A DNA stretch of 64,000 nt from Pseudopithomyces maydicus (taxonomy: Eukaryota; Ascomycota; Dothideomycetes; Pleosporales; Didymosphaeriaceae), in assembly GCA_026873275.1 (NCBI GenBank), contig JANTUC010000007.1:1674001-1738000 (forward strand). Direction: 5' to 3'. Position numbers and translations under genes: made by a program. The number at the start of each line of letters is the position of its first letter. The stretch's first letter is position 1. Shown one piece after another: positions 11,601 to 22,254 of this stretch. The notes under the pieces are model-generated. The model saw only the letters and a list, made by a program, of their open reading frames with translations. It made no database searches and was not told the origin of the DNA.

Positions 11601-13600
11601 GTGTGCGAGTAATGCACCAGATGCATCAGTACATGAACAGGCCAGAATATCTCCAACATTTCAGCCTCGAGAACCCTTTTTCAGAGCCATGCATGCCTGA
11701 GTTCTCACGCATTGGTGATGCCGATGTCCCTCTTGCAGCCGTGTTCGAGTCACGAGTGCAAGATTTTACTCTGGATGTCATCTCCCCATACACGACAAAC
11801 GTGGTTGGCATCATCCGCTTAGCACTCGAACCATCCTCCGCTGAGGCACCCTCCACCACTCTCAAATTCAACGTAGTTATGCACGACTTAGTAGGCTTTC
11901 CCGAACGTGAAGGCACACAAGTTCATGCACAGCTTTTTGTACCAGGCATCTCTGATGAGAGTGGTGCAACAACTACTCAGATGATCGCTGATTTTGACGA
12001 AGGACCAGTGAGGTTCGAAAGCGTTCATAGCATGAGCCTTCCGTATCCAAGCCCACGAACCACGTTCCTGCGAGTTTCCATCTTCGCCAAAGTCACATCA
12101 ATGCATCTAGACAAGTTACTCAGCTGGGACGACATGCGTGATTCTGCTCCAAGACCAACACAGAAGCGGCGAAGGGCTCGCTTACCAGAATCTGAATTCT
12201 ACACCGAAGATTTGCACGACATATTTTCTCGTGTCCAAATACAAGAGATATCCGAGGATGGCACATACAAGCCAGTTGAAGTCGTTCAGAGTGGTGTAAT
12301 GGACGCTGGCGTGTATCAACTGCATCAAGGTCTCCAACGTCGTGTTGTTGTCAATCTAACGCACACCTGCGGAGACACATTGCAATGGCAAGACGTGACC
12401 TCCATGCGCGTCGGGCGTCTCAGGCTCATTGATGCAGAGGGAAACTCTCCATCCCTAGATTCAAGCCCCGTCCGCGAGGTGCCTATCAAACTTGTATCCC
12501 CGCCAGTTGTAAAATCCAATGCAGACGGGACCGCGAATGTGACGTTCGTTGGCCAGTGGGACTCTTCGATTCACAACTCACTCCTCCTCGATCGCACGAC
12601 ACCAGACAAGTACCGTGTTCAAGCGTCCCTCCACTTCGATGTCACATCGGCCAAGCTTGCTGAGCCTATGGTCTTTTCTCTCGACCTTGCCCTTCAGATT
12701 CGCTCGCGCACGTATATGCGGCAAGTCAGTCTATTTTCTTTCAGCAACTTCTTCGCTCAGCAGCGCGTCATTCATTCCACCGTTGGCATCTTTAGCATTG
12801 CGATTCGACCCACTAGCGTAAAACGTGCTACAGATCTGTGGCGTATGAACACCTCTGGTGATTACATCAAGGGCGAGGAGCACCTCTCTGGATGGACACC
12901 CCGCGGCGTGTCACTCGTGAGAGATTATCTATCCCTACAGAAGCGCCGCCAGCGCATTTCCGAAATAGAAACAGCGCGCTCAGTTCTCTCTTCCCGAGCA
13001 CTTACGACCTTCCCCGCAAATACATCCTTGTCCGCCCTCGATGACCGCCAGAAAGAGCTTCTGTCAAGGGTCATCGGCCTATGGAACAGCAAGAAGGCAC
13101 CCGCAGAAGTAATCTTAAACTCGACGAACCTCGAGCCGCCCACCAACGGCGCGGCCTTCGCCCCTCGCTCACCCTCCCCGTCACCCCACCGCGCTCCCTC
13201 TCTCGTCGCCACCGTCCGCTTCGTCCCCAAGAATCCCGATCTACTCAAGTCGTCTTACCTCCTCTGTCCCGACCCAACCAACACGCGGTGGGTGCGCCGC
13301 TTCGTCGAACTCCGACGCCCATACCTCCACATCTACTCCGCAGAAGGCGACGAGCTCAACGCGATCAACCTCACAAACGCGCGCGTGGATCACAGCCCCC
13401 AGATTGCTCGCCTCCTCACGGGCGCCGTGGCCGATGTGGGTGGGAAGGGAAGCGGCGTCGGGGACATGGTCTGGGCCGTCTTCGCGAAGAGCAACACGTA
13501 TGTTTTCCGGGCGCGGTCGGAGCGCGAGAAGATCGAGTGGATACTGCGGATTGATCAGAGCTACTTTTCGTCGGAGAATAGCGATGAGAGCAGTGGATGA
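8684..13600 (+). CDS. uncA: Kinesin-3 motor UncA/Unc104 (KIF1A type)
   Basis: Exons 8684-8743 and 8793-13600, intron of 49 nt (GTAGGC ... CCGCAG); about 1622 aa. The start codon context gives MAPGGG, but the next conserved segment (IKVVVRCRPFN) is one base out of frame. One more G in the G5 run at 8696-8700 yields MAPGGGNIKVVVRC, the standard N-terminus of this family. The motor domain has the P-loop GQTGSGKS at about 109-116, switch I NETSSRSHA and switch II DLAGSE, plus VPYRDSILTWLL. It is followed by a coiled coil, an FHA domain at about 490-590, a long KIF1-like region and a C-terminal PH domain at about 1520-1615 (WVRRFVELRRPYLHIYS). The protein walks to microtubule plus ends carrying early endosomes and other vesicles in hyphae; the PH domain binds membrane lipids. 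Confidence 0.95.
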   Translation: MAPGGGTSRSWCGAAPSMAEVGALQLPKPPIWLTPAEKDRNAQCIVRMEGGQTILTPPANMEAKGKAAGKAALEGPKSFAFDRSYWSFDRNAPNYAGQENLHEDLGKPLLQNAFDGYNNCIFAYGQTGSGKSYSMMGYGKEYGIIPKICQDMFERINKVDENTSCTVEVSYLEIYNEKVRDLLNPTTKGNLKVREHPSTGPYVEDLAKLVVRSFEEIENLMDEGNKARTVAATNMNETSSRSHAVFTLILTQKQKDVEMNMSGEKVAKISLVDLAGSERATSTGATGARLKEGAEINRSLSTLGRVIAALADASTGKKKTQVPYRDSILTWLLKDSLGGNSLTAMIAAISPADINFEETLSTLRYADSAKRIKNHAVVNEDPNARMIRELKEELAQLRSKLSGGAGGGGVPAEEQYAPDTPLEKQIVSITQSDGSVKKVSKAEIVEQLNQSEKLYQEINQTWEEKLEKTEAIQKEREAALEELGITIEKGSVGLSTPKKMPHLVNLSDDPLTSECLVYNLKPGTTTVGNVDSENQTADIRLTGAQILHDHCTFENVDSAVTIIPKDNAGVMVNGIRIDKPKRLRSGFRIILGDFHIFRFNNPQEARAERAEIGTSLLRHSVTASALNSPSPRPGHDRSYSTVSLAASDVDSDSPRAASPAFFQRGRDSDWSLARREAVTALLGTDQKIASMPDEEFDALFDDLQRLRATRKARPESRLHDVSSDPEDMESVSSYPVREKYASNGTIDNFSLDTALTMPSTPLPGEEEEGFRQVRESLQERLEKQKQEYQAKLRLSEEDNVEFGDIKAEKARMEENLRAVKEDMQKQLRQQKETFHRQLKELGHEPPPDPEPTESNENETEMPDEQQMELVKSVFQQWRKRKYVTMAETILQNAVTLKEAQVMSQQMDKNVVFQFCIVDIGHNIASSYDLVLNGIPGEDDEYLENTPKPCVAVRVVDFKNEVVHLWSLQKLRFRVRVMHQMHQYMNRPEYLQHFSLENPFSEPCMPEFSRIGDADVPLAAVFESRVQDFTLDVISPYTTNVVGIIRLALEPSSAEAPSTTLKFNVVMHDLVGFPEREGTQVHAQLFVPGISDESGATTTQMIADFDEGPVRFESVHSMSLPYPSPRTTFLRVSIFAKVTSMHLDKLLSWDDMRDSAPRPTQKRRRARLPESEFYTEDLHDIFSRVQIQEISEDGTYKPVEVVQSGVMDAGVYQLHQGLQRRVVVNLTHTCGDTLQWQDVTSMRVGRLRLIDAEGNSPSLDSSPVREVPIKLVSPPVVKSNADGTANVTFVGQWDSSIHNSLLLDRTTPDKYRVQASLHFDVTSAKLAEPMVFSLDLALQIRSRTYMRQVSLFSFSNFFAQQRVIHSTVGIFSIAIRPTSVKRATDLWRMNTSGDYIKGEEHLSGWTPRGVSLVRDYLSLQKRRQRISEIETARSVLSSRALTTFPANTSLSALDDRQKELLSRVIGLWNSKKAPAEVILNSTNLEPPTNGAAFAPRSPSPSPHRAPSLVATVRFVPKNPDLLKSSYLLCPDPTNTRWVRRFVELRRPYLHIYSAEGDELNAINLTNARVDHSPQIARLLTGAVADVGGKGSGVGDMVWAVFAKSNTYVFRARSEREKIEWILRIDQSYFSSENSDESSG

Positions 13601-14992
13601 GAGAGACGCGATTCAGTATCAAGCAAAAGTTGAATGATTGTATATATGATGGATGGATGAATGGGTGGATCCCCTTACACGGGCATGAGACGTACGCTGT
13701 TACGAGAAAGTCTCCTTTGTAGATTGGACGATTGGTAAGGAGGTCGCGAATGCGTGGCGTTTGGTCTGAACTGGCACTTTTTTCTTGGGATACCCTGAGC
13801 TAAGTTGGCTCGTTGGTGCGTGTGTGTGAGGGAGCTTTTTGTATCATGTGCATTGTAGATGGCGGGTGGTGGATAGCTGCTGGAAGATAGAGTGAATAGG
13901 TAGGAAAGGGGGCGTGTAAATATTTTTTCGTGGCAACTCCGTGTATACTTTTCCTTTAGCGGGCATTTCACAAGTTTTTGCATGCGAGCAAGCGATTGCC
14001 CGTTCGATCAGGAGCAGAGTTTTGCTTTTAGGATGGTGCTCTTATCGACTCTCGTTCCGTCTGTATAGAATCTGGGAAGGGGTCGTTCACGTCATTTCAC
14101 GTAGTGTTCAAATGATTGCATATCAAGCGTGGGTTGCTTCACACCATTTCTTATAGTGTTTAAATGATTGCCTGTCGAACATGTTACATGTTCACTTGAT
14201 ACGTAGAGCCATGAGTGTACAATGCGAGAAGTCATTCGTCCCGACATGTTCTCGCCGGTCCACTGACATCCTATGACCCGTGCTGCGATATGCGTTCAAG
14301 CATATATGAATTCCAAGTTTAAAGGTGCATGATCTGCAAATGAATTGACTATCGCACGTCTCTGAGGTCGAAACCCGAGGGAGTGGTCCGTTCCAAACGG
14401 ATTGCGGCACGAGTCCTCACTGTGTAGCAAGACCAATCAAGCTCCGTCCCGCCAGGTCAGGTTCAAGTGCTTCGTTTGTTGACTTTCTGGCGGTTACCTA
14501 TAAGCTTCAAATACATTGGGCTAGTCATCCCGACCTATCTGGGTATTCTTTGGTGAGTTCAAGCTTTGATCGGATAGCCTTGATGTTAATTAGATCACAA
14601 TTCATGAATAGTTACTATCGAGCTTTTACACCACTTCTTCATGTCTCAAAAGGGAGAGTGTGAGCTCGCTGGACCGCGGCCGAGAATTGCTACTGTCAAC
14701 CAGATATCTCTCCCTGCCAAGGCTGCTGTCGTCGACCTCAACCACCGCCCTTTGCCACTTGGTAACTTTTCACTTCGCGCTTGAGTTTTCACCTTCCCTT
14801 TCCCCGTGGTCCCTCGAGTCAAGTTCGTCAGTGCGGCGTTGCTATGCGCGACCCACGTGGCTCACCGCTCCCACCCGCGTTTGCCTAAATCGTCTTGAGG
14901 CCCTACTCCAGCGATACGCGACTGTACCTACTTTTCCTCAAAAGCACTCTCGCACCAGCTTCCACACTTGAATCCACTCTTCTCGCGCAAAT
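13601..14992. other. Intergenic region, 1.4 kb
   Basis: No gene is supported. It contains the 3' flank of the kinesin gene, an imperfect direct repeat (14093-14179) and the probable promoter and 5' UTR of the gene starting at 14993, which is pyrimidine-rich just before the start. Confidence 0.5.
14093..14179. repeat. Imperfect direct repeat, unit about 34 bp
   Basis: The unit at 14093-14126 and the unit at 14145-14179 share CATTTC....TAGTGTT.AAATGATTGC with scattered mismatches. They are spaced 52 bp start to start. No flanking inverted repeats are visible. Confidence 0.6.
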
Positions 14993-16163
14993 ATGCCACC
15001 TCTCAAGCTCTGGACTGGCGAGGAACCACCGTAAGTCTCGCTATGATGCACGTGATGTTGTCAAATTCATTAGAGTTCAGATGAGCTGACCCTACAGTAG
15101 TTTCTTCGACTGGCCCGGTCCGTATGGACAGACCTGGGACGCCAAAAATAAGTAAGCGGTCGCGTGCCTTCGAAGTGTCTGGATGCGACCTAACTGAAAT
15201 CATTGCAGGCGCCATGTCTACCCCACAAGCAAGAACATTTCGGAGGCCGATAACGATGTTCAGCGCTTATGCGACATCGAGAAGCGCGTGATGGCGGTCT
15301 TGAATGCGATCGACTACGATACTGGCAACATCTATCGGTTGATTGCGGAGGACCTGGCATCGACTGCCGCCAAAGATGAACTTGCTCTCTTGCCGAAAAC
15401 GTATGGACACAGCGACACTCAGCGTGATTCTCGCGCTCACTTCAATAAGACTGACACTGCTGCTAGTGACTACTTCTCGGTCCAGTACGCTGACTGCATT
15501 TCTGAGGAGTGCAAAGACATGCTTCGCGAGAAAGTCAAGCGATACAAGCGACAGTATGCGCACAACCTCGCGCTGGAAGGCATGACGGATATTGCTCTCA
15601 AGTGGAAGTGCAACGAGATGGGTCCCCAGGTCTACTTCCTGCCTGCAGACGAAATGGCGTATGTCAACATCGCGGTACGTTCACTAGAGTCCTCGATGCA
15701 CACAAACGCTGATCTTGAACTAGCACAAGTGTACCTACAAGTACACCAACTGGGACTTCGAGCACTCCCAAGAGTTCGAGGAAGGATTCCCCGTGAAGCG
15801 ACAACCCGGTGAGTGCCGCAAGCCGGTTGGAGCGCCCCGGCTACGCACCATGGCGGCTTCTACGCCTGCGTCATCTCAGAGCTCGTTCAGTCACTCAACA
15901 ACCTCTCAAGCGTGTAGGAAGCGACTTTAGAGATCGTAGTGGCGCCGAAACTCATGACTGAGGAGGAGCAACAAGAGATGGCGGCTTACCACGCTGCTCG
16001 CAAGCAGGCAGAGGAGTTGTTCGAGGCGGAGAGGTCTCTCAAAGCCCTGCAAATGAATCAGTGGGAGGAAGAGGATGAGGGTAGGGCCAAGGCCAACGTC
16101 CCCAAGCTTTCTCACTCTGAGGTGGTACGTCATTCCCTGCGCGAGTTGGGAGTCCCACTTTGA
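14993..16163 (+). CDS. Hypothetical fungal protein with charged C-terminus
   Basis: Spliced model: exons 14993-15030, 15098-15151, 15209-15400, 15467-15674, 15724-15808 and 15931-16163. All junctions keep one frame and the introns have GTAAGT, GTAAGC, GTATGG, GTACGT and GTGAGT donors; about 269 aa. The first acceptor could also be 15100 (both keep frame). The 66-nt intron 15401-15466 is a multiple of three and could be retained. The last exon may instead be spliced at the GTACGT near 16123. The protein begins MPPLKLWTGEEPP and has a Trp/Pro/Gly N-terminus (FFDWPGPYGQTWD), a mixed alpha-helical middle, and a Glu/Lys/Ala-rich C-terminal helix likely to form a coiled coil. I recognise no family. 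No signal peptide or membrane segment is seen. Confidence 0.65.
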
Positions 16164-17114
16164 TCCTACTTTCGTCCAAGTCTTGCAAGGCGGAAGGAGA
16201 ACAGTAGTTTGGCGGATTTCGGGACTTGTTCAGCATGAGTTGGCCTATTGGTCATCTCTTTGGAATAACTTTGTGGTGACTCTCTGACAGTAACCGTTGT
16301 TCCCAAGGCGATTGTTTAATACTGGGATTTGCATATAAGCATCTTCAGGGCTTTACATGTGCAACCGTTAGGGCATACTCATCAGGGCTGGTAGTTGCTC
16401 AATAATCAGCAAACATAGGTTTGTCACGAGAACTGCTGCAATGCATCTGATCTCTTTTGCAAATCAATGGCTCTAATCCAAATGTACATCGTCTTCATAT
16501 TGACTCATTAGAACTCGTTGCTTGCAACCAACAGATATTGCATCCCTATCTGTACCTTTAGGTCAAGTAAAACTCTAGAAAGTCTGAATGAGGTTAGTGA
16601 CTGAATGGAACGATCAAACACGGCGATATGTAGGTGTCTCAAGTGGATATAGCACCTTAACGTCTTTACCGCGGGAAACAGTGGTTTCGCTACTGTTCTA
16701 TTCTTTAGTTACCTGGTAGTGAGAACTATGGGGGTGGGGGTGGGGTTAGTCGTGATGGGACTAATCTGTAATCCACTACTGACGATTCGCCTAATAGGCT
16801 TAACATGGGATACTGACGCACGACAATCTACTCAACCTCTCGTTCGTTGAAAAAGTAAAGCAAACCAAAGTGCACCTGTTTGCCAGTCGCGATTGCCTGC
16901 CTAATCAAGGTTGAGAAACAGCACCCATGGGCGCAGATCGCGCTTTCCCCATTTGGCAGTAGCCGATAGTGCACTCTGGTCTGGGGAAGTACCTTTGCTG
17001 CCTAAACCCACTTTTAGGCCACGATGCCCTTCTTCTCCGGGCCAATGAGTCGGGATTGATAACTCCAAGCTTGCCCGGTTTTTTGACATCAGCCGCTCGA
17101 TTGTTGGTCACAGC
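16164..17114. other. Intergenic region with a G-rich tract
   Basis: No supported gene. At 16730-16759 the plus strand holds three G runs of 5, 5 and 4 separated by single T, plus a later GGG, a possible G-quadruplex. The rest is the flank of the two neighbouring plus-strand genes. Confidence 0.5.
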
Positions 17115-17900
17115 ATGCCGCCATCCCTTCGATCGTCGAAGCCACGGCCTCTCATCTCCCCGTTCTTGCGCGCCCGTGTCGAGAAACCACAAGCCAGAAG
17201 GAAATACAACAAGACAAAGAAGTTACAGAAGAAGCTCTTGAGCTTGGACAATGGTCTTCTAGACCTCGAGCCGAATGCGCCGGTGGCCTTGGAATTGTAA
17301 GATTACGCGGACATGCCAATTTATTAATCGTGGCTGACTCTTAAAGGACCAAGGAGAACGCCAAATCTCAGCTGCTCAGCCTTCCAGCTGAGTTGAGAAA
17401 TCAGATCTGGAAGTATGTTCTCGACGAGGATTACATCTTCAGAGTCTTTGTATACTATCTTGATGGCAAGCAAGCGCGAATGAGAGCCCGTGGAGCCCGT
17501 CGAAACTGGTTAGGGCTACTACAATCCTGCCGCCAGATCTACAGCGAGACTGCTCTTCTTCCCTTCCAGCTGAGCTCCTTTCATGTCTCTGACAATAAGG
17601 ACTCTGCGAATAACGATTTTCTTCGACGTGGACTATCATCGGGCCAAGCCGCTGCCATCTCGCATTATTACCTTCTCTTACTTCTCGACACACAATAGTT
17701 CTATCATTTTCCCGCCACTATCAGGGCTGAAAACTTTTACCGTGAGTGTCGGAAACGTATTCGTAAACTGCGAGGAACATGCGGCCCTGGAACCAAAGAT
17801 GCGGCGATGGATTCAAGAGGCCGATTCCATTCCCAATAAAGTCGAGATATACTTTAAGTATATTTGTAGGAAGTGCTACCACCACATTTCAGATGTATAA
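17115..17900 (+). pseudogene. Broken 2EXR-like gene (paralog of the gene at 18721)
   Basis: Exon 17115-17296, intron 17297-17346 (GTAAGA ... AAAG), then exon 2 from 17347. The basic N-terminus (RRKYNKTKKLQKK) leads to a 2EXR-type block, LLSLPAELRNQIWKYVL, followed by GLLQSCRQIYSETALLPF. The frame stops at TAG 17696-17698 unless one base is removed around 17660-17665. The next frame then continues with ITFSYFSTHNSS and LSGLKTFTVSVG to a stop at 17900. The intact downstream paralog reads AAITRIIFEFG at the matching place, which identifies the break, and has about 20 more residues there, so this copy has also lost a segment. I call it a pseudogene; an assembly error is possible, but its sign is opposite to the other frame breaks in the window. 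The family is fungal, related to F-box-like proteins, and of unknown function. Confidence 0.7.
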
Positions 17901-18720
17901 ATATGAGGGTCTTGTGTAAGTACTGTTGAGGATTGGTGAAATACACGTGCTGCGACTAAGCCATGAAAGTTTTTGGTACGACTATGCCTTAGGAAGTGGC
18001 ACTGCGCTGGGATATTTGAGCATTATCAAAGACCATTGAGCTTGTATTTGATTTTCAGAATGGCCTAGACGATGTTGGGCTTCTTGGAGCTAATGTACTA
18101 TGTGGAACAAGGACATAGTAATTTAGGATGGCATTGGTTTGAAAGCGTTCTGGTTCTACTTCTCAACGAGCTTTGCTACCTTTCTGTATCATCTGATGCT
18201 AGACAGAGAGTTAGGTTCTACAACTTAGTCCCGTATTATAGAGACTATAAGAACACTGTTAATAATAAGACCAGTCCTGATGTCTTATTTCATTGGTCCT
18301 GTGGCGTTGACATTAATACATCGTAAATGCTGGATAGACACTTCGCACTATATATCTTTGTGCTTTAATACAGCGGGATAGGTTGCGAACACATTCTTTA
18401 GCAATATATTTTGTAGTTAAGATTAAGATCCTGGACGACTGAAAGAGTCGTTGGGTGGGTGGGTGAGCTAGAAATAAGTGTTGGTACTGCACCTGCAACC
18501 CGCCATCGCCTGGCCTATCCCATCCTTTTGGCAACCAACGCATGTTCACTTGGTGAGCCTCGTAAAACGCGGTACTGGATTTGAGAAACTATAAATAATC
18601 GTCTCAGTCGTTCTTCCCATCCTTCCAAGGTTCCTCACACATCAGGTGCTTTCCCTGAACCACTCGACCACAAACCAAAAAGGTCACCGAGAAACTTGAG
18701 AACGGGTCAAGCAGGTATTT
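17901..18720. other. Intergenic region between the two 2EXR-like copies
   Basis: AT-richer DNA without a supported gene. Open frames here are short and lack family motifs. It is probably the promoter side of the intact copy. Confidence 0.45.
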
Positions 18721-19609
18721 ATGCCTCATCACGAATACATCATGAGTCCAATTACTCGATCACGCAACGGACATCACGCAGCGCCTTCTTCATATCCCCA
18801 TCGTAACACCAGGAGAAAGAAGGTTAAATGTATCAAGACAAGGAAAGGAAAACCTGATACAGACCCGACTGTCTGTAGATCTTCTAAAGCCACTAGGCGT
18901 GGTAAAAGGAAGCCTCTACTTTCCAATGGCACATTGGACTTGGAAAATAATGCGTCTCGGTTCTCAGAAGTGTACGATGGGCCACCTATGATGAGATATG
19001 CTGAACTGACATCTCACCAGCACCAAAGCCAACGCCAAGTCATATCTGCTAGCACTGCCCGGTGAAATAAGAAATCAAATCTATGCGTACGTCCTTGGTG
19101 ACTATATCTTCTGTGCGGGGCATTGCTATCTTGACGGCAATAAGATGAAAGTAAAGGCAGCCAGGTTTTCCCAGCATCCACCTCATCCGTTCGCCTTACT
19201 ACGGACATGTCGTCAAATATACAGCGATGCGGCACTGCTTCCATACAAGTTGAACATGTTCAGTATGAGCACGCACACGGATATTCGGCTGCTCGCGAAC
19301 TTTCTCCCCGTCCAGACTGCCGCTATAACGAGAATCATATTCGAATTCGGGAGATCCGAATCCTATATTTCGCTTGAAACGTTCCTGGAAGCTATCTATT
19401 TTCCACAGGCATTAGCGGGTAATCGATCGTTAAAAAGTCTTTCTTTTCCTTCATTGCCAGGGCTAAAGGAGGTCATAGTTGTGGCGCGGGACTGTGTAGG
19501 TTATAAACATCTGCACCCGCGAGTCGTACACTGGTTTCGCGATCTGAAGTACGTTCCAGATTCCAATGAGCCGGTGTACGTCCTTCAAACCTGCATTTAC
19601 TGTCTCTAG
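18721..19609 (+). CDS. 2EXR-like fungal protein, intact tandem copy
   Basis: Exons 18721-18971 and 19021-19609, intron of 49 nt (GTACGA ... CACCAG, phase 2, the same position and phase as in the upstream copy); 279 aa. A second in-frame Met at codon 8 (MSPITRSRNG) may be the start. The first 80 residues are very basic and probably disordered. Then come YLLALPGEIRNQIYAYVLG, a YLDGNK segment shared with the upstream copy, and LLRTCRQIYSDAALLPYK, the typical hydrophobic plus 'CRQIYxE/D' core of 2EXR/F-box-like proteins. The rest is a mixed alpha/beta region ending in a Cys-containing tail. No function is known for the family. Gene order and shared intron position indicate a local tandem duplication with the broken copy at 17115. 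Confidence 0.8.
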
Positions 19610-20870
19610 TGTCTCTAGACATAACCCGAAACCGGCTTTTCAGGAATAGTGCAAATGTGCGGTGTATGAAAGAAGTTTGCGTTCGAATTGAAGTTTCCTT
19701 TGGACTGAAATTTTAAGCAAAGAAAGACAATTCAGCGGGCGGGTTTGGTCTCGGTTAAATAGTACTAAATGAGCCTTTGGGTTTTCTAAACCGTGAAAAC
19801 AATTGGTATACCGATCTGATCTATCTCATAAGCAACTCAACAAGAGCGCTTTCGACGTTCCAGAACCACGTTTATCTATAACCGTGTGCTCATTTGCCCA
19901 TGTAAACCTCAACAGCCGTTGAAAAATCGCAACTAGTCTGATTACAGCTAGCACGTGGTTCTCACAACCACCTTGGCAGATTTAGAGCTGTCAATAGCTC
20001 CCGTGTATTTTTAGAACTACATATATACGTTCAGTCTATGCGCCCAGCCTATAGACCTGAGCGTGACCCAGCACAGAGTACATCATTGTAGAGCATGCCA
20101 TCCGTGCTTGATTCTCGTTAGAAACTTCATATTCCCCTCAGACCTTTCTATCAATGACATGGTCCATACTGCTGCTATCATCGTCGCAATTTTCAGAAGA
20201 GCTGTATATGAGGGCCGAGTTACTTATTGGCTTTCAGCTTGAACTAGCTCTTAAAGTTTTCATTGATGTTCGGGTAGCTTAAAGATCGCGACTTGCTGCT
20301 GTTTGCAAATTAACTGCACCACTATTAATGGTTGGGCGGGAAGTTGGGGAGCTGTGTGTATTATTCTGATGTTTCGGTACTGAATTTCATGCCTATTAGG
20401 GTATCAAATGAATGGAACGCGAAGGCAGCAACTAGTTGGAAGGCCATAGGTGGGGAAAGCACATCAACGAAGGAGAGGAAGTAGCTTAGAGGGCAACTGA
20501 TGAGAGATATTCAGACAGAAACATCACACATCGCCGGTCATTTAGATTGGGATTACACATTTTCACCTGTACAAAACAGTTTTTGGATTTGTTAAATCGT
20601 TCATTTGGCTGCATGCACTGAAACGCCTGAATCGTCTCAGCGAGCAAGATACCAACGGCCACCCACAAAACCTGATCGTATGCAATGATACCATCGTGGA
20701 AAAGATCGCAAATTAATCCATGTCCGTGTCGAAACGACCGGACCCAAACTAACCTGGTGATAAAGAAGATGAGTGAGGCCGTTGTTGAAACATGCAGCTA
20801 GCTTACGGTTCTGTGACAGAAAACAACGTAGCTAGCCGAGCATGAGAATGCCCAGAGTTTCTACAGGGAC
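19610..20870. other. Intergenic region, 1.26 kb, AT-rich
   Basis: Convergent 3' flanks of the 2EXR-like genes at 18721 (plus) and 20871 (minus). I find no gene, RNA or clear repeat. Confidence 0.5.
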
Positions 20871-21482
20871 TCAGATCGTGCTGAAGTGAACCCGATAGCA
20901 CGCCATCTGCTGATCCGTAGATATGGTCATGCACCAATGAGAGCGGCCAGCACGGGCACGGTCTTGGATATTCTCCAGAGCGAGTAAGAAACCCGTCAAA
21001 TGAGTTGGGACGTCTGGGAAAATTATTTTCTCAACTTCCCCTTTGTTCAGGCCTTCAATGGTGTAAATTGATCGTGGAAAAACGCCGGCAAGCCCATTGC
21101 GGACTGGTGGAGGAAACCCGCATCGTAGGTGACCGAGGAGGGTGACCCTCTCAATGACTTGGGCGTAGGGTCGGAAAGAATCTTTGTCCAAGTGAGCTGC
21201 ATACACAAGTCCATCAGGCAAGTGTATGATAGTGTGACTGAGTTCGATAATGGAGGTTGGCACGTGGATTCGAAGAGGAAAGTCGAGGCGGTTGTTCCAC
21301 TGCGTCTCTATGTCCTTGAGAATTGGTTCCATCAGCCTCTTGGTCTCTCGATTCACCTCGTCGAATATCTCTCTACAGGAAAGTAACAAACCGACGAGCA
21401 TGCGAAATCCGCCACAGAGCAGGATATAATGGTAGACCATCATACGAAGCTCAAAAGGCAGGTCCAAAATCGAAGAAGCCAT
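20871..21482 (-). CDS. 2EXR/F-box-like hypothetical protein
   Basis: A single exon of 203 aa if the start is the Met in MASSILDLPFELR; the same frame stays open 21 codons upstream, without a better start. The N-terminus ILDLPFELRMMVYHYIL and the following LLLSCREIFDEVNRET match the core of the fungal 2EXR-like family also seen at 17-19 kb, but the sequence is otherwise diverged and intronless. The middle (IELSHTIIHLPDG, QVIERVTLLG) suggests alternating strands and helices. Function unknown. It may be a third, older member of the local family. Confidence 0.65.
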   Translation of the reverse strand: MASSILDLPFELRMMVYHYILLCGGFRMLVGLLLSCREIFDEVNRETKRLMEPILKDIETQWNNRLDFPLRIHVPTSIIELSHTIIHLPDGLVYAAHLDKDSFRPYAQVIERVTLLGHLRCGFPPPVRNGLAGVFPRSIYTIEGLNKGEVEKIIFPDVPTHLTGFLLALENIQDRARAGRSHWCMTISTDQQMACYRVHFSTI

Positions 21483-22254
21483 GGTGCGTAATTGCTCGAA
21501 CCTCGGGAAGGCTCCAGACTCGGTGCTGACTTTGAGCTCTAACAAGGAGATTAGTATGTCTGAACATAGGCGTGGATGAAATTATTGCATTTACCGTTTG
21601 AAGTGCCGAGATTGATGTAATAACAGTGAAACAATGGGTGCGGGCGCTCAAGGCTTGAGGTGACAAAAGTTTAGTCAAGTGAGAGTGGTGGTGCGGGCAG
21701 TAAATAAATAAAGCTGGTGGAGGGCTGTGTGCACTAGCAACCAAGGGCCTCGGCGACCACCCCCGCCAGTTTCGAGTGAGTCACCTTAGTAATCGATTGT
21801 TTGCGGTTCATCATAGTTCAAGGTTCTTTAATCGTCCAATATTCTGATATTGCTGTGATGTGGAGCTATCTAAGCATGCCACGCATTCGTCCTTGGCCAC
21901 TGGAAAGCTAAACAACATGAGTCCGACGGTGTCGAGAGATACTATCCCCTCGAAGCCAGTCCTAGTATTATGTTCTTGCTCTTTTCCCTTGAGGCTTTAC
22001 CACAAGATCAAACAGCGGAATGTGCTATTCATTGGCGGAGTAGCACGCAGACTTACATAACCGACAGTCAATCCTTCCCTGGAACACACAAACACCCTCC
22101 TCGGCAGTATCATCTTCTTCCATGCATTCCAATAACAGTTCTTACGAAGTTTCTACCATTCATCAGATATTAGACCGATAGCCTCCTCTCCGAAAACATA
22201 CGAATCCTTTTCTCGACAGTTATCACCTTCTTCCGAGGCGCCCTTGTGACAAAA
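21483..22254. other. Intergenic region
   Basis: Upstream region of the 2EXR-like gene and 3' flank of the membrane-protein gene (both minus strand). Short open frames only; nothing supported. Confidence 0.45.
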
